Assembly: GCA_964352615.1 (NCBI GenBank)
Contig: CAYGSG010000108.1
Span: 1 to 7,490, forward strand
DNA from: OFTM382 sp964352615
GTDB taxonomy: Bacteria > Planctomycetota > Phycisphaerae > Phycisphaerales > UBA1924
DNA length: 7,490 bases
Reading direction: 5' to 3'
The notes below the pieces were generated by a model. That model was not told the DNA's origin and made no database searches. It saw nothing but the letters and a program-made list of their open reading frames with translations. Shown one piece after another: positions 1 through 5,657 of the stretch (the first letter of the stretch is position 1; every line of letters begins with the position of its first letter). The position numbers and the translations under genes were made by a program.

Positions 1-33
1 GCCCAAGCCCGTCCCACCGCTGACGCGAATCAA

Positions 34-966
34 TCAGTCGACGCGGAGCATGGACTGGAACGCGCGCACGCGGTCGTTCAGCTCGGCTCTCGTAAGCTTG
101 GACAGACGATCGAGACTGAAATCTTCGATCGTGAAGCTCGCGATCACCGTGCCCTGCACGCAGGCGCGCCTGAGCACCTCGAAGCTGCCCGGGTCCATCG
201 ACGGATCGGCGTCCAGACCCGCAGCGATAGCGCCCATGAGGCCCGCAGCAAAGCTATCGCCCGCTCCGGTCGGGTCGACCACGTCCTCAGCGGGGAAGGC
301 TGGCAATGCAGCGATGCCGTCGCGGTGCACCAGGATGCAGCCGTGCTCGCCCTTCTTGATGATCACAAACCTCGGACCGGCTTCGAGCATCATTCGGCCA
401 GCCGTCACGGGGTTGCGCTTGCCTGTGAACTGCTCGGCCTCATCGAAGTTCAGCACGAGCCCGTCGATCTTGCCGATCAGCGCGTCAAGCTCGGGCCGGG
501 CACCATCGATCCAGAAGTCCATCGTGTCGGCGACAGCGAGCTTGCGGTTGGGGAATTCGCCGAGCATCTCGGCCTGCACGCTCGGGTGGCTGTTGGCCAG
601 GAACAGCACCTTGGCATCGCGGTAATCCTGCGGCACCTTTGGCGGTGCCTCGGCGAGCACGCCGAGCTCGGTGAACGTGGTGTCGCGTTCGTCCATGTTC
701 TCGTGGTACTTGCCGCCCCAGCGGAAGGTCTTGGAGCCGGCCCGGCGTTCGAGGCCCCGCGTGTCCACTCCTTTGAAGCGTTTGACCAGCGCCTCGAAGT
801 CCGCCGGGAAGTCTTCACCGACCGCCGCGACGAGTCGCACGGGGGTGAAGAACGAGGCCGCGGCCGCGAAATAGGTACACGACCCGCCGAGGATGCCCTC
901 GCGGACGGTCCCGTCGGGCGTTTCGATGGTGTCGATGCAGATGGTTCCGAAGACTGTAAGGCTCAT
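34..966 (-). CDS. PfkB-family carbohydrate/nucleoside kinase (ribokinase group C-like)
   Basis: Predicted cytoplasmic ATP-dependent kinase of the PfkB/ribokinase fold, 310 aa, a usual family length. The N-terminal strand (VFGTICIDTIETP, residues 5-17) and the LGGS turn (26-29) form the start of the substrate site. NFDEAEQFTG (173-182) is the conserved N-x-x-E region involved in Mg/phosphate binding, KKGEHG (204-209) follows, and DPTGAGDSFAAG (231-242) is PfkB signature 2, with Asp237 as the expected catalytic base. The tail with ASFTIEDFSLDRL (276-288) resembles an uncharacterised ribokinase subgroup I recall from Planctomycetes and Bacteroidetes, so the substrate cannot be named. The reading frame stays open upstream to 1071, but homology begins at MSLTVFG, so the ATG at 966 is chosen. 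No Shine-Dalgarno is visible; a TACACT hexamer lies 5 nt before the ATG. It follows the 358-aa gene by 82 nt. Family is secure; substrate is unknown. Confidence 0.92.
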   Translation of the reverse strand: MSLTVFGTICIDTIETPDGTVREGILGGSCTYFAAAASFFTPVRLVAAVGEDFPADFEALVKRFKGVDTRGLERRAGSKTFRWGGKYHENMDERDTTFTELGVLAEAPPKVPQDYRDAKVLFLANSHPSVQAEMLGEFPNRKLAVADTMDFWIDGARPELDALIGKIDGLVLNFDEAEQFTGKRNPVTAGRMMLEAGPRFVIIKKGEHGCILVHRDGIAALPAFPAEDVVDPTGAGDSFAAGLMGAIAAGLDADPSMDPGSFEVLRRACVQGTVIASFTIEDFSLDRLSKLTRAELNDRVRAFQSMLRVD

Positions 967-971
967 ACGTG

Positions 972-977
972 AGTGTA
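972..977 (-). promoter_or_regulatory. Candidate -10 element (TACACT) for leaderless transcription of the PfkB kinase
   Basis: On the minus strand TACACT ends 5 nt before the ATG at 966, about where a -10 hexamer would put the transcript start at the start codon. No clear TTGACA-like -35 is seen 16-19 nt upstream. The support is the recurrence of TAnnnT at the same place before the other ATG-started genes. Confidence 0.4.
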
Positions 978-980
978 GAA

Positions 981-998
981 CCCCAAGCGGCGCTGGGG
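981..998 (-). other. GC-rich inverted repeat between the 358-aa gene and the PfkB kinase
   Basis: The 18 bases can fold as CCCC-AGC / loop / GCT-GGGG with one bulged A, giving about 7 G+C-rich pairs. It lies 51-68 nt past the stop of the upstream 358-aa gene and just ahead of the PfkB start region. On the minus strand it is followed by TTCTAC and not by a T-run, so it is not a classic intrinsic terminator. It could slow or help end read-through, or be chance in G+C-rich DNA. Confidence 0.25.
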
Positions 999-1048
999 CG
1001 GCGACCGGCATGATCGAGCACTGCTGCCAGCACACGAGTTGGCTCGGC

Positions 1049-2125
1049 TCACACGGGCTTGTCGCGCGCATGCCGAACCGGGACTGCCTGTATCGCCTCG
1101 ATCAGCCCTGGTAGCAGCTCTGCGTCCTCTTTGTCGGCGAGTTCACGCCACTCCGGCACCGTGCCCTCGGTCGGCAAGCTGTAGTGGTCGTGAGAAATCG
1201 CTTGGTATCGAGGCTCGGCAACCTGGACCATCGGAATGTCTGACCGAAGGGCGTGCACTGTCCGTGCCGCGAGCCCTCCGTCGGAAACAGCAACCACGAA
1301 GTCAACTGACTCGATCGCGCGTCGTAGACGTCGCTCCAAGTGAAACTCACCGAGTGAAATCGTTGTGAATCCGACCCCAGGAAGTCCGCGATGCAGCCCT
1401 CCGTTGATTCTCTTGGATGCAACTTTGCCATCCGAGACGATCACAACCCACTTGCGTCCGCTGTGCTGTCCAAGAAAGGGCTGATGTCGCAGCAGACTCG
1501 TTCTGTCGATCTTCGGAATCCTGTTCCATCGCCCGAGCATCCATCGATAGAGACGTTCTACTTCAGGGCACTGCTCGATGAACACATCCAGAAAATCGCA
1601 ATAGCTAGAGACTTCGGTCTTGCCTGATCCCGTGATTCCCCAGTTCCGTCCTCGCAGGGTCGCAGAACGAACGTAGTCAGCGAACATGGGCACATCCGGA
1701 TCGTCGCCATAGTGCAGCAGTAACTCCCGCGCTAAGGATCGAACATGGTTGTTCGGTTCACCCAGAAACTCGCGGTAGCGCATCGCTGACTCATCGCGTA
1801 GTGGCGAGTCGCAGTAACGGTAGAGAGCGGGCCTCCATACGTCCACTGATGGAAACCGCACCAGTTCTTTCAGTCGTTCCCTGACAGAGCGTTGGGCCGA
1901 ACTCTGTTGATCCAGCAGCGTGATACATGTGGACAAGATGTCCGGCGATTCAGATTCGAAAAGCGCTTTGACCACGGAATCTTGAAGCGTTGAGTCGTAC
2001 CCACCTGCCTCGACGCGCCTGATCTGCTTTGCGCGTTCCTTCGCTTGCCGAGCGTCCTCCCACTCGATCAGCTCTGGACCGGTCCTGATCTTCGAGAGCT
2101 CCTTGTTGTTACCCTGGATGGCCAC
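1049..2125 (-). CDS. Unrecognised 358-aa protein: helical repeats plus C-terminal Rossmann-like domain
   Basis: I do not recognise this protein. From the GTG at 2125 it is 358 aa. The open frame runs on to 2314, but that part overlaps glnS out of frame and reads as low-complexity G/R/A-rich shadow, so a start after the glnS stop is preferred; no ATG exists near this point. Residues about 25-160 are charged, amphipathic and HEAT-like (for example DSTLQDSVVKALFE, VRSLARELLLHYGDDP). GITGSGKT (163-170) matches Walker A, but no hydrophobic strand precedes it and no Walker B is evident. Residues about 225-350 look like an alternating beta/alpha nucleotide-binding-type fold: KWVVIVSDGK, then VDFVVAVSDGGLAARTV, then DIPMVQVAEP. 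That pattern faintly recalls DUF2325 or TIR-like folds; this is a guess. The GTG lies 5 nt past the glnS stop, suggesting translational coupling. Sampled G+C is about 55%, below the neighbours. No signal peptide or membrane segment is seen. Confidence 0.7.
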   Translation of the reverse strand: MAIQGNNKELSKIRTGPELIEWEDARQAKERAKQIRRVEAGGYDSTLQDSVVKALFESESPDILSTCITLLDQQSSAQRSVRERLKELVRFPSVDVWRPALYRYCDSPLRDESAMRYREFLGEPNNHVRSLARELLLHYGDDPDVPMFADYVRSATLRGRNWGITGSGKTEVSSYCDFLDVFIEQCPEVERLYRWMLGRWNRIPKIDRTSLLRHQPFLGQHSGRKWVVIVSDGKVASKRINGGLHRGLPGVGFTTISLGEFHLERRLRRAIESVDFVVAVSDGGLAARTVHALRSDIPMVQVAEPRYQAISHDHYSLPTEGTVPEWRELADKEDAELLPGLIEAIQAVPVRHARDKPV

Positions 2126-2130
2126 TCTGG

Positions 2131-3927
2131 TCAGCCCCGCCCGCTCGCCTTGCCCCACGAGTCCTTCAGCCCCACGGCTCGGTTGAACACAAGCTGTGGC
2201 CCTTCGCTCTCGACGCAGAAGTACCCCTGCCGCTCGAACTGGTATCGGCGGATGCCGTCGCCCCACACGGGCTCGTCCACCAGCGCCGAGTGCAAGCTCG
2301 ATTCCGCCTTGCAACCCGCGAGCACCGTCAGCGAGCCCTCGTTGAGATCATCGAGGAAGTTGCCAGAGGCCTTGCCCGGTTCCTCGACCGTGAACAAGCG
2401 GTCGAACAGCCGCACTTCAACGTCCAGAGCGTCGTCCGCGCTGACCCAGTGCAGCGTGCCCTTGACCTTTCGCACGTTGCCCTCGGCGTCGGGCGGGGGC
2501 GAATCCCCGCCGCGTGTCTGCGGGTCGTAGGTGCACTTGAGTTCGACGATGTTGCCGTCGCTGTCCTTGATGACCTCGTGGCAGGTGATCCAGTACGCGT
2601 AGCGCAGCCGCACCTCGCCGCCGGGCTTGAGGCGGAAGAACTTGCGTGGCGCATCCTCCATAAAGTCCTCGCGCTCGATGTAGATCGTCTTGCCGAACCG
2701 GATGGTCCGCTTGCCCGCCGATGCGTCCTCGGGGTTGTTGACCGCTTCGAGAGCCTCCAGCCGGTTCTCGTCGCCGTGCTCACCCCAGTTGGTGATGGTC
2801 ACCTTGAGCGGGTCGAGCACGACCATCCGCCTAGGCGCGCGCTCGTTGAGGTCCTCGCGAAGCGCGTTCTCGAGCAGCGTGATGTCGTGCAGCGCGTTGA
2901 ATTTCGTGATGCCGACGGACGTGTTGAACGCCCAGATCGCCTCGGGTGTGTAGCCGCGTCTGCGGATGCCCGCGATGGTCGGGAAGCGCGGGTCGTCCCA
3001 GCCGTCAACGACGCCGTCCTCGACCATCGCCCGCATGTTGCGCTTGCTGAGCACCACATAGGTGGGCTTGAGCTTGGCGAACTCGATCTGCTGAGCGTGG
3101 TGGATGGCGGGCTTGCCCTCGGTAACGAGCGCCTCATTGATCGCCCGGATGTACCAGTCGTACAGCGGGCGGTGGTCCTCGAATTCAAGCGTGCACAGCG
3201 AGTGGGTGATGCCCTCGACCGAGTCCTCCAGGCCGTGCGCCCAGTCGTACATCGGGTAGATGCACCAGGTATCGCCCGTGTTGTGGTGGGCCTTGCGGAC
3301 GATGCGGTACATCACAGGATCGCGCAAGTTGAAGTTCGGGCTTGCGAGGTCGATGCGCGCGCGCAGCGTCATCGAGCCGTCGGCGTGCTGGCCGTCACGC
3401 ATTTCCTCGATCAGACGAAGGCTTTCTTCGCTGGGCCTATCACGCCACGGGCTGGTCGCTGGCTTGGAGGGCGAGCCCCTGCGCTCGGAGACCTCGGCCG
3501 CCGACAGCTCGCAGACGTACGCCTTGCCGTGGCGGACCAGCAGCAGCGCCCATTCGTACATCTTGTCGAAGATGTCGGACGCGTAGTAGAGACCCCCACC
3601 GTGCCCGCCTTCGTGCGCCCCACCGTCCTTGGCCGAGTGCCAGTTGGCCCCGAGCCAGAGCAGGTCGTGCTTGATGGAATCGACGAACACCTGCTCCTCC
3701 TTGGCGGGGTTGGTGTCGTCGAAGCGCAGGTTGAACGCGCCGTCGTATTCGCGGGCCAAGCCGTAGCTGAGACAGATGGCCTTGGTGTGCCCGATGTGCA
3801 GGAAGCCGTTGGGCTCGGGCGGGAACCGCGTGCGCACAACCGTGGGGTCGCCCACCACGCCCCACTTGCCGCTGGCGATATCGGCGTCGATGATCTGCTG
3901 AATGAAATGCCGGGGCGTGTCGCTCAT
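2131..3927 (-). CDS. glnS: Glutaminyl-tRNA synthetase
   Basis: Class I aminoacyl-tRNA synthetase that charges tRNA(Gln) with glutamine using ATP, in the cytoplasm. At 598 aa it is somewhat longer than the E. coli enzyme (about 554 aa) and looks complete. The start FIQQIIDADIASGK (8-21) matches the conserved GlnRS N-terminus. RFPPEPNGFLHIGH (34-47) holds the HIGH motif; WCIYPMYDWAHGLEDSVEG (221-239) and THSLCTLEFEDHRPLYDW (241-258) are class-specific blocks; VVLSKRNM (291-298) is the KMSKS counterpart. The C-terminal beta-barrel anticodon-binding region ends in the expected LVFNRAVGLKDSW (579-591). A Gly/His-rich insert (about 102-113) and a second one near TRGGDSPPPDAEG (471-483) account for some of the extra length. 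There is no Shine-Dalgarno; TATCAT lies 6 nt before the ATG. It follows the SDR gene by 64 nt and runs into the 358-aa gene after 5 nt. Confidence 0.98.
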   Translation of the reverse strand: MSDTPRHFIQQIIDADIASGKWGVVGDPTVVRTRFPPEPNGFLHIGHTKAICLSYGLAREYDGAFNLRFDDTNPAKEEQVFVDSIKHDLLWLGANWHSAKDGGAHEGGHGGGLYYASDIFDKMYEWALLLVRHGKAYVCELSAAEVSERRGSPSKPATSPWRDRPSEESLRLIEEMRDGQHADGSMTLRARIDLASPNFNLRDPVMYRIVRKAHHNTGDTWCIYPMYDWAHGLEDSVEGITHSLCTLEFEDHRPLYDWYIRAINEALVTEGKPAIHHAQQIEFAKLKPTYVVLSKRNMRAMVEDGVVDGWDDPRFPTIAGIRRRGYTPEAIWAFNTSVGITKFNALHDITLLENALREDLNERAPRRMVVLDPLKVTITNWGEHGDENRLEALEAVNNPEDASAGKRTIRFGKTIYIEREDFMEDAPRKFFRLKPGGEVRLRYAYWITCHEVIKDSDGNIVELKCTYDPQTRGGDSPPPDAEGNVRKVKGTLHWVSADDALDVEVRLFDRLFTVEEPGKASGNFLDDLNEGSLTVLAGCKAESSLHSALVDEPVWGDGIRRYQFERQGYFCVESEGPQLVFNRAVGLKDSWGKASGRG

Positions 3928-3933
3928 GCAGCG

Positions 3934-3939
3934 ATGATA
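3934..3939 (-). promoter_or_regulatory. Candidate -10 element (TATCAT) for glnS
   Basis: TATCAT on the minus strand matches the sigma70 -10 consensus at 5 of 6 positions and ends 6 nt before the glnS ATG. This would place the transcript start at or next to the start codon, giving a leaderless mRNA. The -35 region is weak. It sits in the 64-nt gap after the SDR stop, so glnS may have its own promoter in addition to read-through. Confidence 0.45.
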
Positions 3940-3991
3940 GAACGCCCACGATCAACACACGCTCGGTTTAGCGGCACGACATTCCTCGGGT

Positions 3992-4924
3992 TCACCGCTG
4001 CTTCAGCAGGTCCGCCAGCGCCTCGGCCAGGTCCGCGTGCTTAAACTCAAAGCCTTCCTCGGCGAGCCTCTTGGAAACCACGTATCGCCCGAACAGCGCT
4101 AGCTCCGGGTCGGTCCGCATCACCAGCGGCGCTCCGAGATTGACCATCCATCCCGCTGAGGGCAGGCCAACAGGTGCGCCGAGTGCCCGGCGGAGTTCCC
4201 GCATGAACACCCGGTTGCTCACCGGGCTTGGGGCGCTGGCGATGTACGCCCCCTGCATCGCGCCATCGGTGATGGCCCGCTCGAACAGCCGGTTCATGTC
4301 CGTCTCGTGGATCCAGCTCATGCCCTGCGTGCCACCTGCAATGGTCCCGCCCAGCCCCCGCCGCGCCAGGCCCGCGAGCCTGCGAAGCGCCCCGCCGCTG
4401 CGACCGAGCACAAAGCTTGTCCGCAGGACCACGTGCCGAACGCCATCGGGGCAGGCCTCCTCAAACGCCTGCTCCCACGCCCGGCCAACGGTGGGCGCGA
4501 GCCCGTAGCCGAACGCTGAGCCTTCATCGCATTTCAGTTCGGAGTCGCCGTAGATGTGCGCCGTCGACATCTGCACCCACACGCTCGGCCGTTGCTTTGC
4601 TGCGCGCACCGCAACGCCGACTGCCCGTGTCGCCTCAACCCGTGAACGCAAGATCTGATCGCAATGCAGCGGGGTCTTGACGCAATCAACGCTTCGACCC
4701 GCGAGGTTCACCACCGCGCCAGCCCCGTCGATGGCTTCGGCCCATTCGCCCTGCGTGCGCGCATCCCAAGGCATGTGCTTCCAAGGCCCTTCAGGCGGCG
4801 TTGACCGCGAAAGCAAAACCACTTCGCCAACGCCGCGTTCAGCAAGCCACCGCGCGAGGTTCAGGCCCAAGAATCCCGAGCCTCCAGCGATCACGACCCG
4901 GCCTACTTCGTCGAGCGATGGCAT
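3992..4924 (-). CDS. TIGR01777/YfcH-type NAD(P)-dependent epimerase (atypical SDR)
   Basis: Predicted cytoplasmic NAD(P)-binding Rossmann-fold protein of the TIGR01777 family (E. coli YfcH, eukaryotic SDR39U1), whose substrate is not known. It is 310 aa, a normal length. GGSGFLG (14-20) is the dinucleotide-binding loop; VVNLAG (71-76) and ILRSRVEATRAV (91-102) are family blocks; MSTAHIYGD (119-127) holds Ser120 and Tyr125 at the SDR active-site position, although the classical YxxxK lysine is absent, as is common for this subgroup. GGTQGMSWIHETDM (197-210) and APSPVSN (231-237) are diagnostic, and GFEFKHADLAEAL (291-303) is the C-terminal DUF1731-like end. The ATG at 4924 is the natural start. 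The upstream TAGGATGCCCC can be read as AGGA (a weak Shine-Dalgarno) or as a TAGGAT -10 element. It lies 64 nt before glnS in the same direction. Confidence 0.93.
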   Translation of the reverse strand: MPSLDEVGRVVIAGGSGFLGLNLARWLAERGVGEVVLLSRSTPPEGPWKHMPWDARTQGEWAEAIDGAGAVVNLAGRSVDCVKTPLHCDQILRSRVEATRAVGVAVRAAKQRPSVWVQMSTAHIYGDSELKCDEGSAFGYGLAPTVGRAWEQAFEEACPDGVRHVVLRTSFVLGRSGGALRRLAGLARRGLGGTIAGGTQGMSWIHETDMNRLFERAITDGAMQGAYIASAPSPVSNRVFMRELRRALGAPVGLPSAGWMVNLGAPLVMRTDPELALFGRYVVSKRLAEEGFEFKHADLAEALADLLKQR

Positions 4925-4929
4925 GGGGC

Positions 4930-4935
4930 ATCCTA
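4930..4935 (-). promoter_or_regulatory. Candidate -10 element (TAGGAT) or weak Shine-Dalgarno upstream of the SDR gene
   Basis: TAGGAT ends 5 nt before the ATG at 4924. It fits the TAnnnT pattern of the other ATG genes in this window and could set a leaderless start. The AGGA inside it would also serve as a short ribosome-binding site with about 6 nt spacing, so the two readings cannot be separated by eye. No good -35 is seen. Confidence 0.3.
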
Positions 4936-4968
4936 GGAACCAACGGGTCTCTGAAGGCTGTGGGATGA

Positions 4969-5163
4969 TCGATCAGGAGACTGGTTCGCCAACATGACGA
5001 CCCGCTCGCGTTCATCGAGGTCGTCGAGTACGCCACCCGCGCCGACTGCGAGGCCGACCAACAGCGCGTCGAGACAGACCCGGCGATGAAAGGCTACCTC
5101 GAACGCTGGCGAAGCCTGCTCGATGGCCCATCGACGGTTGAGGTATGGGAGCGGTGCCCATAG
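4969..5163 (+). pseudogene. Probable C-terminal fragment of an ABM-like (antibiotic biosynthesis monooxygenase fold) protein
   Basis: The frame open between the TGA at 4966-4968 and the TAG at 5161-5163 encodes about 64 residues. From 4996 it reads as protein with strong G/C preference at third codon positions: DDPLAFIEVVEYATRAD, then EADQQRVETDPAMKGYLERW, then DGPSTVEVWERC. This pattern (DPxxFxEVxEYAxxxxxxAxxxRVxxDPxMxxxLxxW, ending in VEVWE) resembles the second half of a small ABM-fold protein, by memory only. There is no ATG, GTG or TTG in frame before the ATG at 5086, and the N-terminal half is missing because the leftward SDR gene begins at 4924. A 10-codon frame from the ATG at 4965 ends in TGA at 4995 and would join this frame by a +1 shift. 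It is most likely a truncated remnant, facing the CxxC gene with its stop 4 nt from that gene's stop. Confidence 0.45.
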
Positions 5164-5167
5164 AGCT

Positions 5168-5641
5168 TCATGGCAAGAGCGGCCATCGCGTCCCGCACTC
5201 GGGGCATTCGAGCGGGCCGAGAATGAGGCCGTCAACCAGGGCGGGCGGGATCGCCGATTCGCGTCGATCAAGCTCTTTCCTGCACCCCCGACAGCGCGAT
5301 GGCTCGCGCCATGCACAGTCAAGTTCCGCCGGCAATAACGTGACGGTCTCGTGGTTCAGTGTCAACCAGACACGAACCAACCTCCGGCCGATTGAATGTC
5401 CCAGCGCGCCCAATCCAAAGCGACTACACGTTTGTTGCAGCCAGCGTTCAGCGGTGGCTGCGCGAACCTCATTGTCGTCTCGCTTGTGGCGATACCGAGC
5501 CTCGAACGCTCGAGCCAGAGTTTGCGACAGATGTTCCAGATCTTGCTCCAGTGGTGACATCATCGCATCAGCACACGCACGAAGATCAAAGCCAGTATGA
5601 CTCCTGCTCGGCCGCTTGCGATGTTTGCTGCCTACGTGCAC
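5168..5641 (-). CDS. Hypothetical protein with two CxxC pairs (putative zinc ribbon)
   Basis: I do not recognise the family. From the GTG at 5641 it is 157 aa. Residues about 28-75 are charged and likely helical (MSPLEQDLEHLSQTLARAF). The C-terminal half has CRGC (117-120) and CPEC (146-149), spaced as in a small zinc ribbon, ending GTRWPLLP. The GTG is favoured by a GAGGTGG sequence 9 nt upstream. Against it, residues 1-26 have an odd basic composition and AT-richer third codon positions; an alternative start is the ATG-ATG pair at 5563/5560 (about 131 aa), which has no ribosome-binding site. The gene begins 14 nt after the gltX stop, so it is probably co-transcribed with gltX. A nucleic-acid or metal-binding role is only suggested by the cysteines. 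Codon use is less G/C-biased than in gltX. No signal peptide or membrane span is visible. Confidence 0.7.
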   Translation of the reverse strand: MHVGSKHRKRPSRSHTGFDLRACADAMMSPLEQDLEHLSQTLARAFEARYRHKRDDNEVRAATAERWLQQTCSRFGLGALGHSIGRRLVRVWLTLNHETVTLLPAELDCAWREPSRCRGCRKELDRRESAIPPALVDGLILGPLECPECGTRWPLLP

Positions 5642-5650
5642 TACGGAGTT

Positions 5651-5657
5651 CCACCTC
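5651..5657 (-). promoter_or_regulatory. Shine-Dalgarno GAGGTGG overlapping the gltX stop
   Basis: On the minus strand the gltX TGA is the beginning of TGAGGTGG; the GAGGTG core is a good match to the anti-Shine-Dalgarno. The spacer to the GTG at 5641 is 9 nt. It is the only convincing ribosome-binding site in the window, and it decides the longer start of the CxxC protein and points to its translation from the gltX transcript. Confidence 0.55.

Noticed and set aside
967..1071. Longer start of the PfkB kinase at 1071 (35 extra residues)
   Set aside because: The added residues are rich in Cys/Pro/Gln, do not resemble the family N-terminus, and overlap the end of the 358-aa gene; homology begins at MSLTVFG at 966.
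2126..2314. N-terminal extension of the 358-aa protein into glnS
   Set aside because: The stretch is G/R/A-rich and lies in an alternative frame of the well-conserved GlnRS C-terminus; a GTG start right after the glnS stop explains the gene without a 180-nt overlap.
3928..3991. Possible intrinsic terminator between the SDR gene and glnS
   Set aside because: Only a 4-bp CGCT/AGCG stem could be found and no T-run follows it, so it is not reported as a feature.
2290..4044. Long open frame (584 codons) on the plus strand opposite glnS
   Set aside because: It is the antisense shadow of glnS, with runs of V/R/L/D/H typical of reverse-complemented G+C-rich coding DNA and no domain pattern.
4933..5322. 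129-codon leftward open frame over the gap between the SDR gene and the CxxC gene
   Set aside because: It overlaps both the CxxC gene and the rightward ABM-like frame; its residues are scrambled in character, and the ABM-like frame has the better codon pattern.
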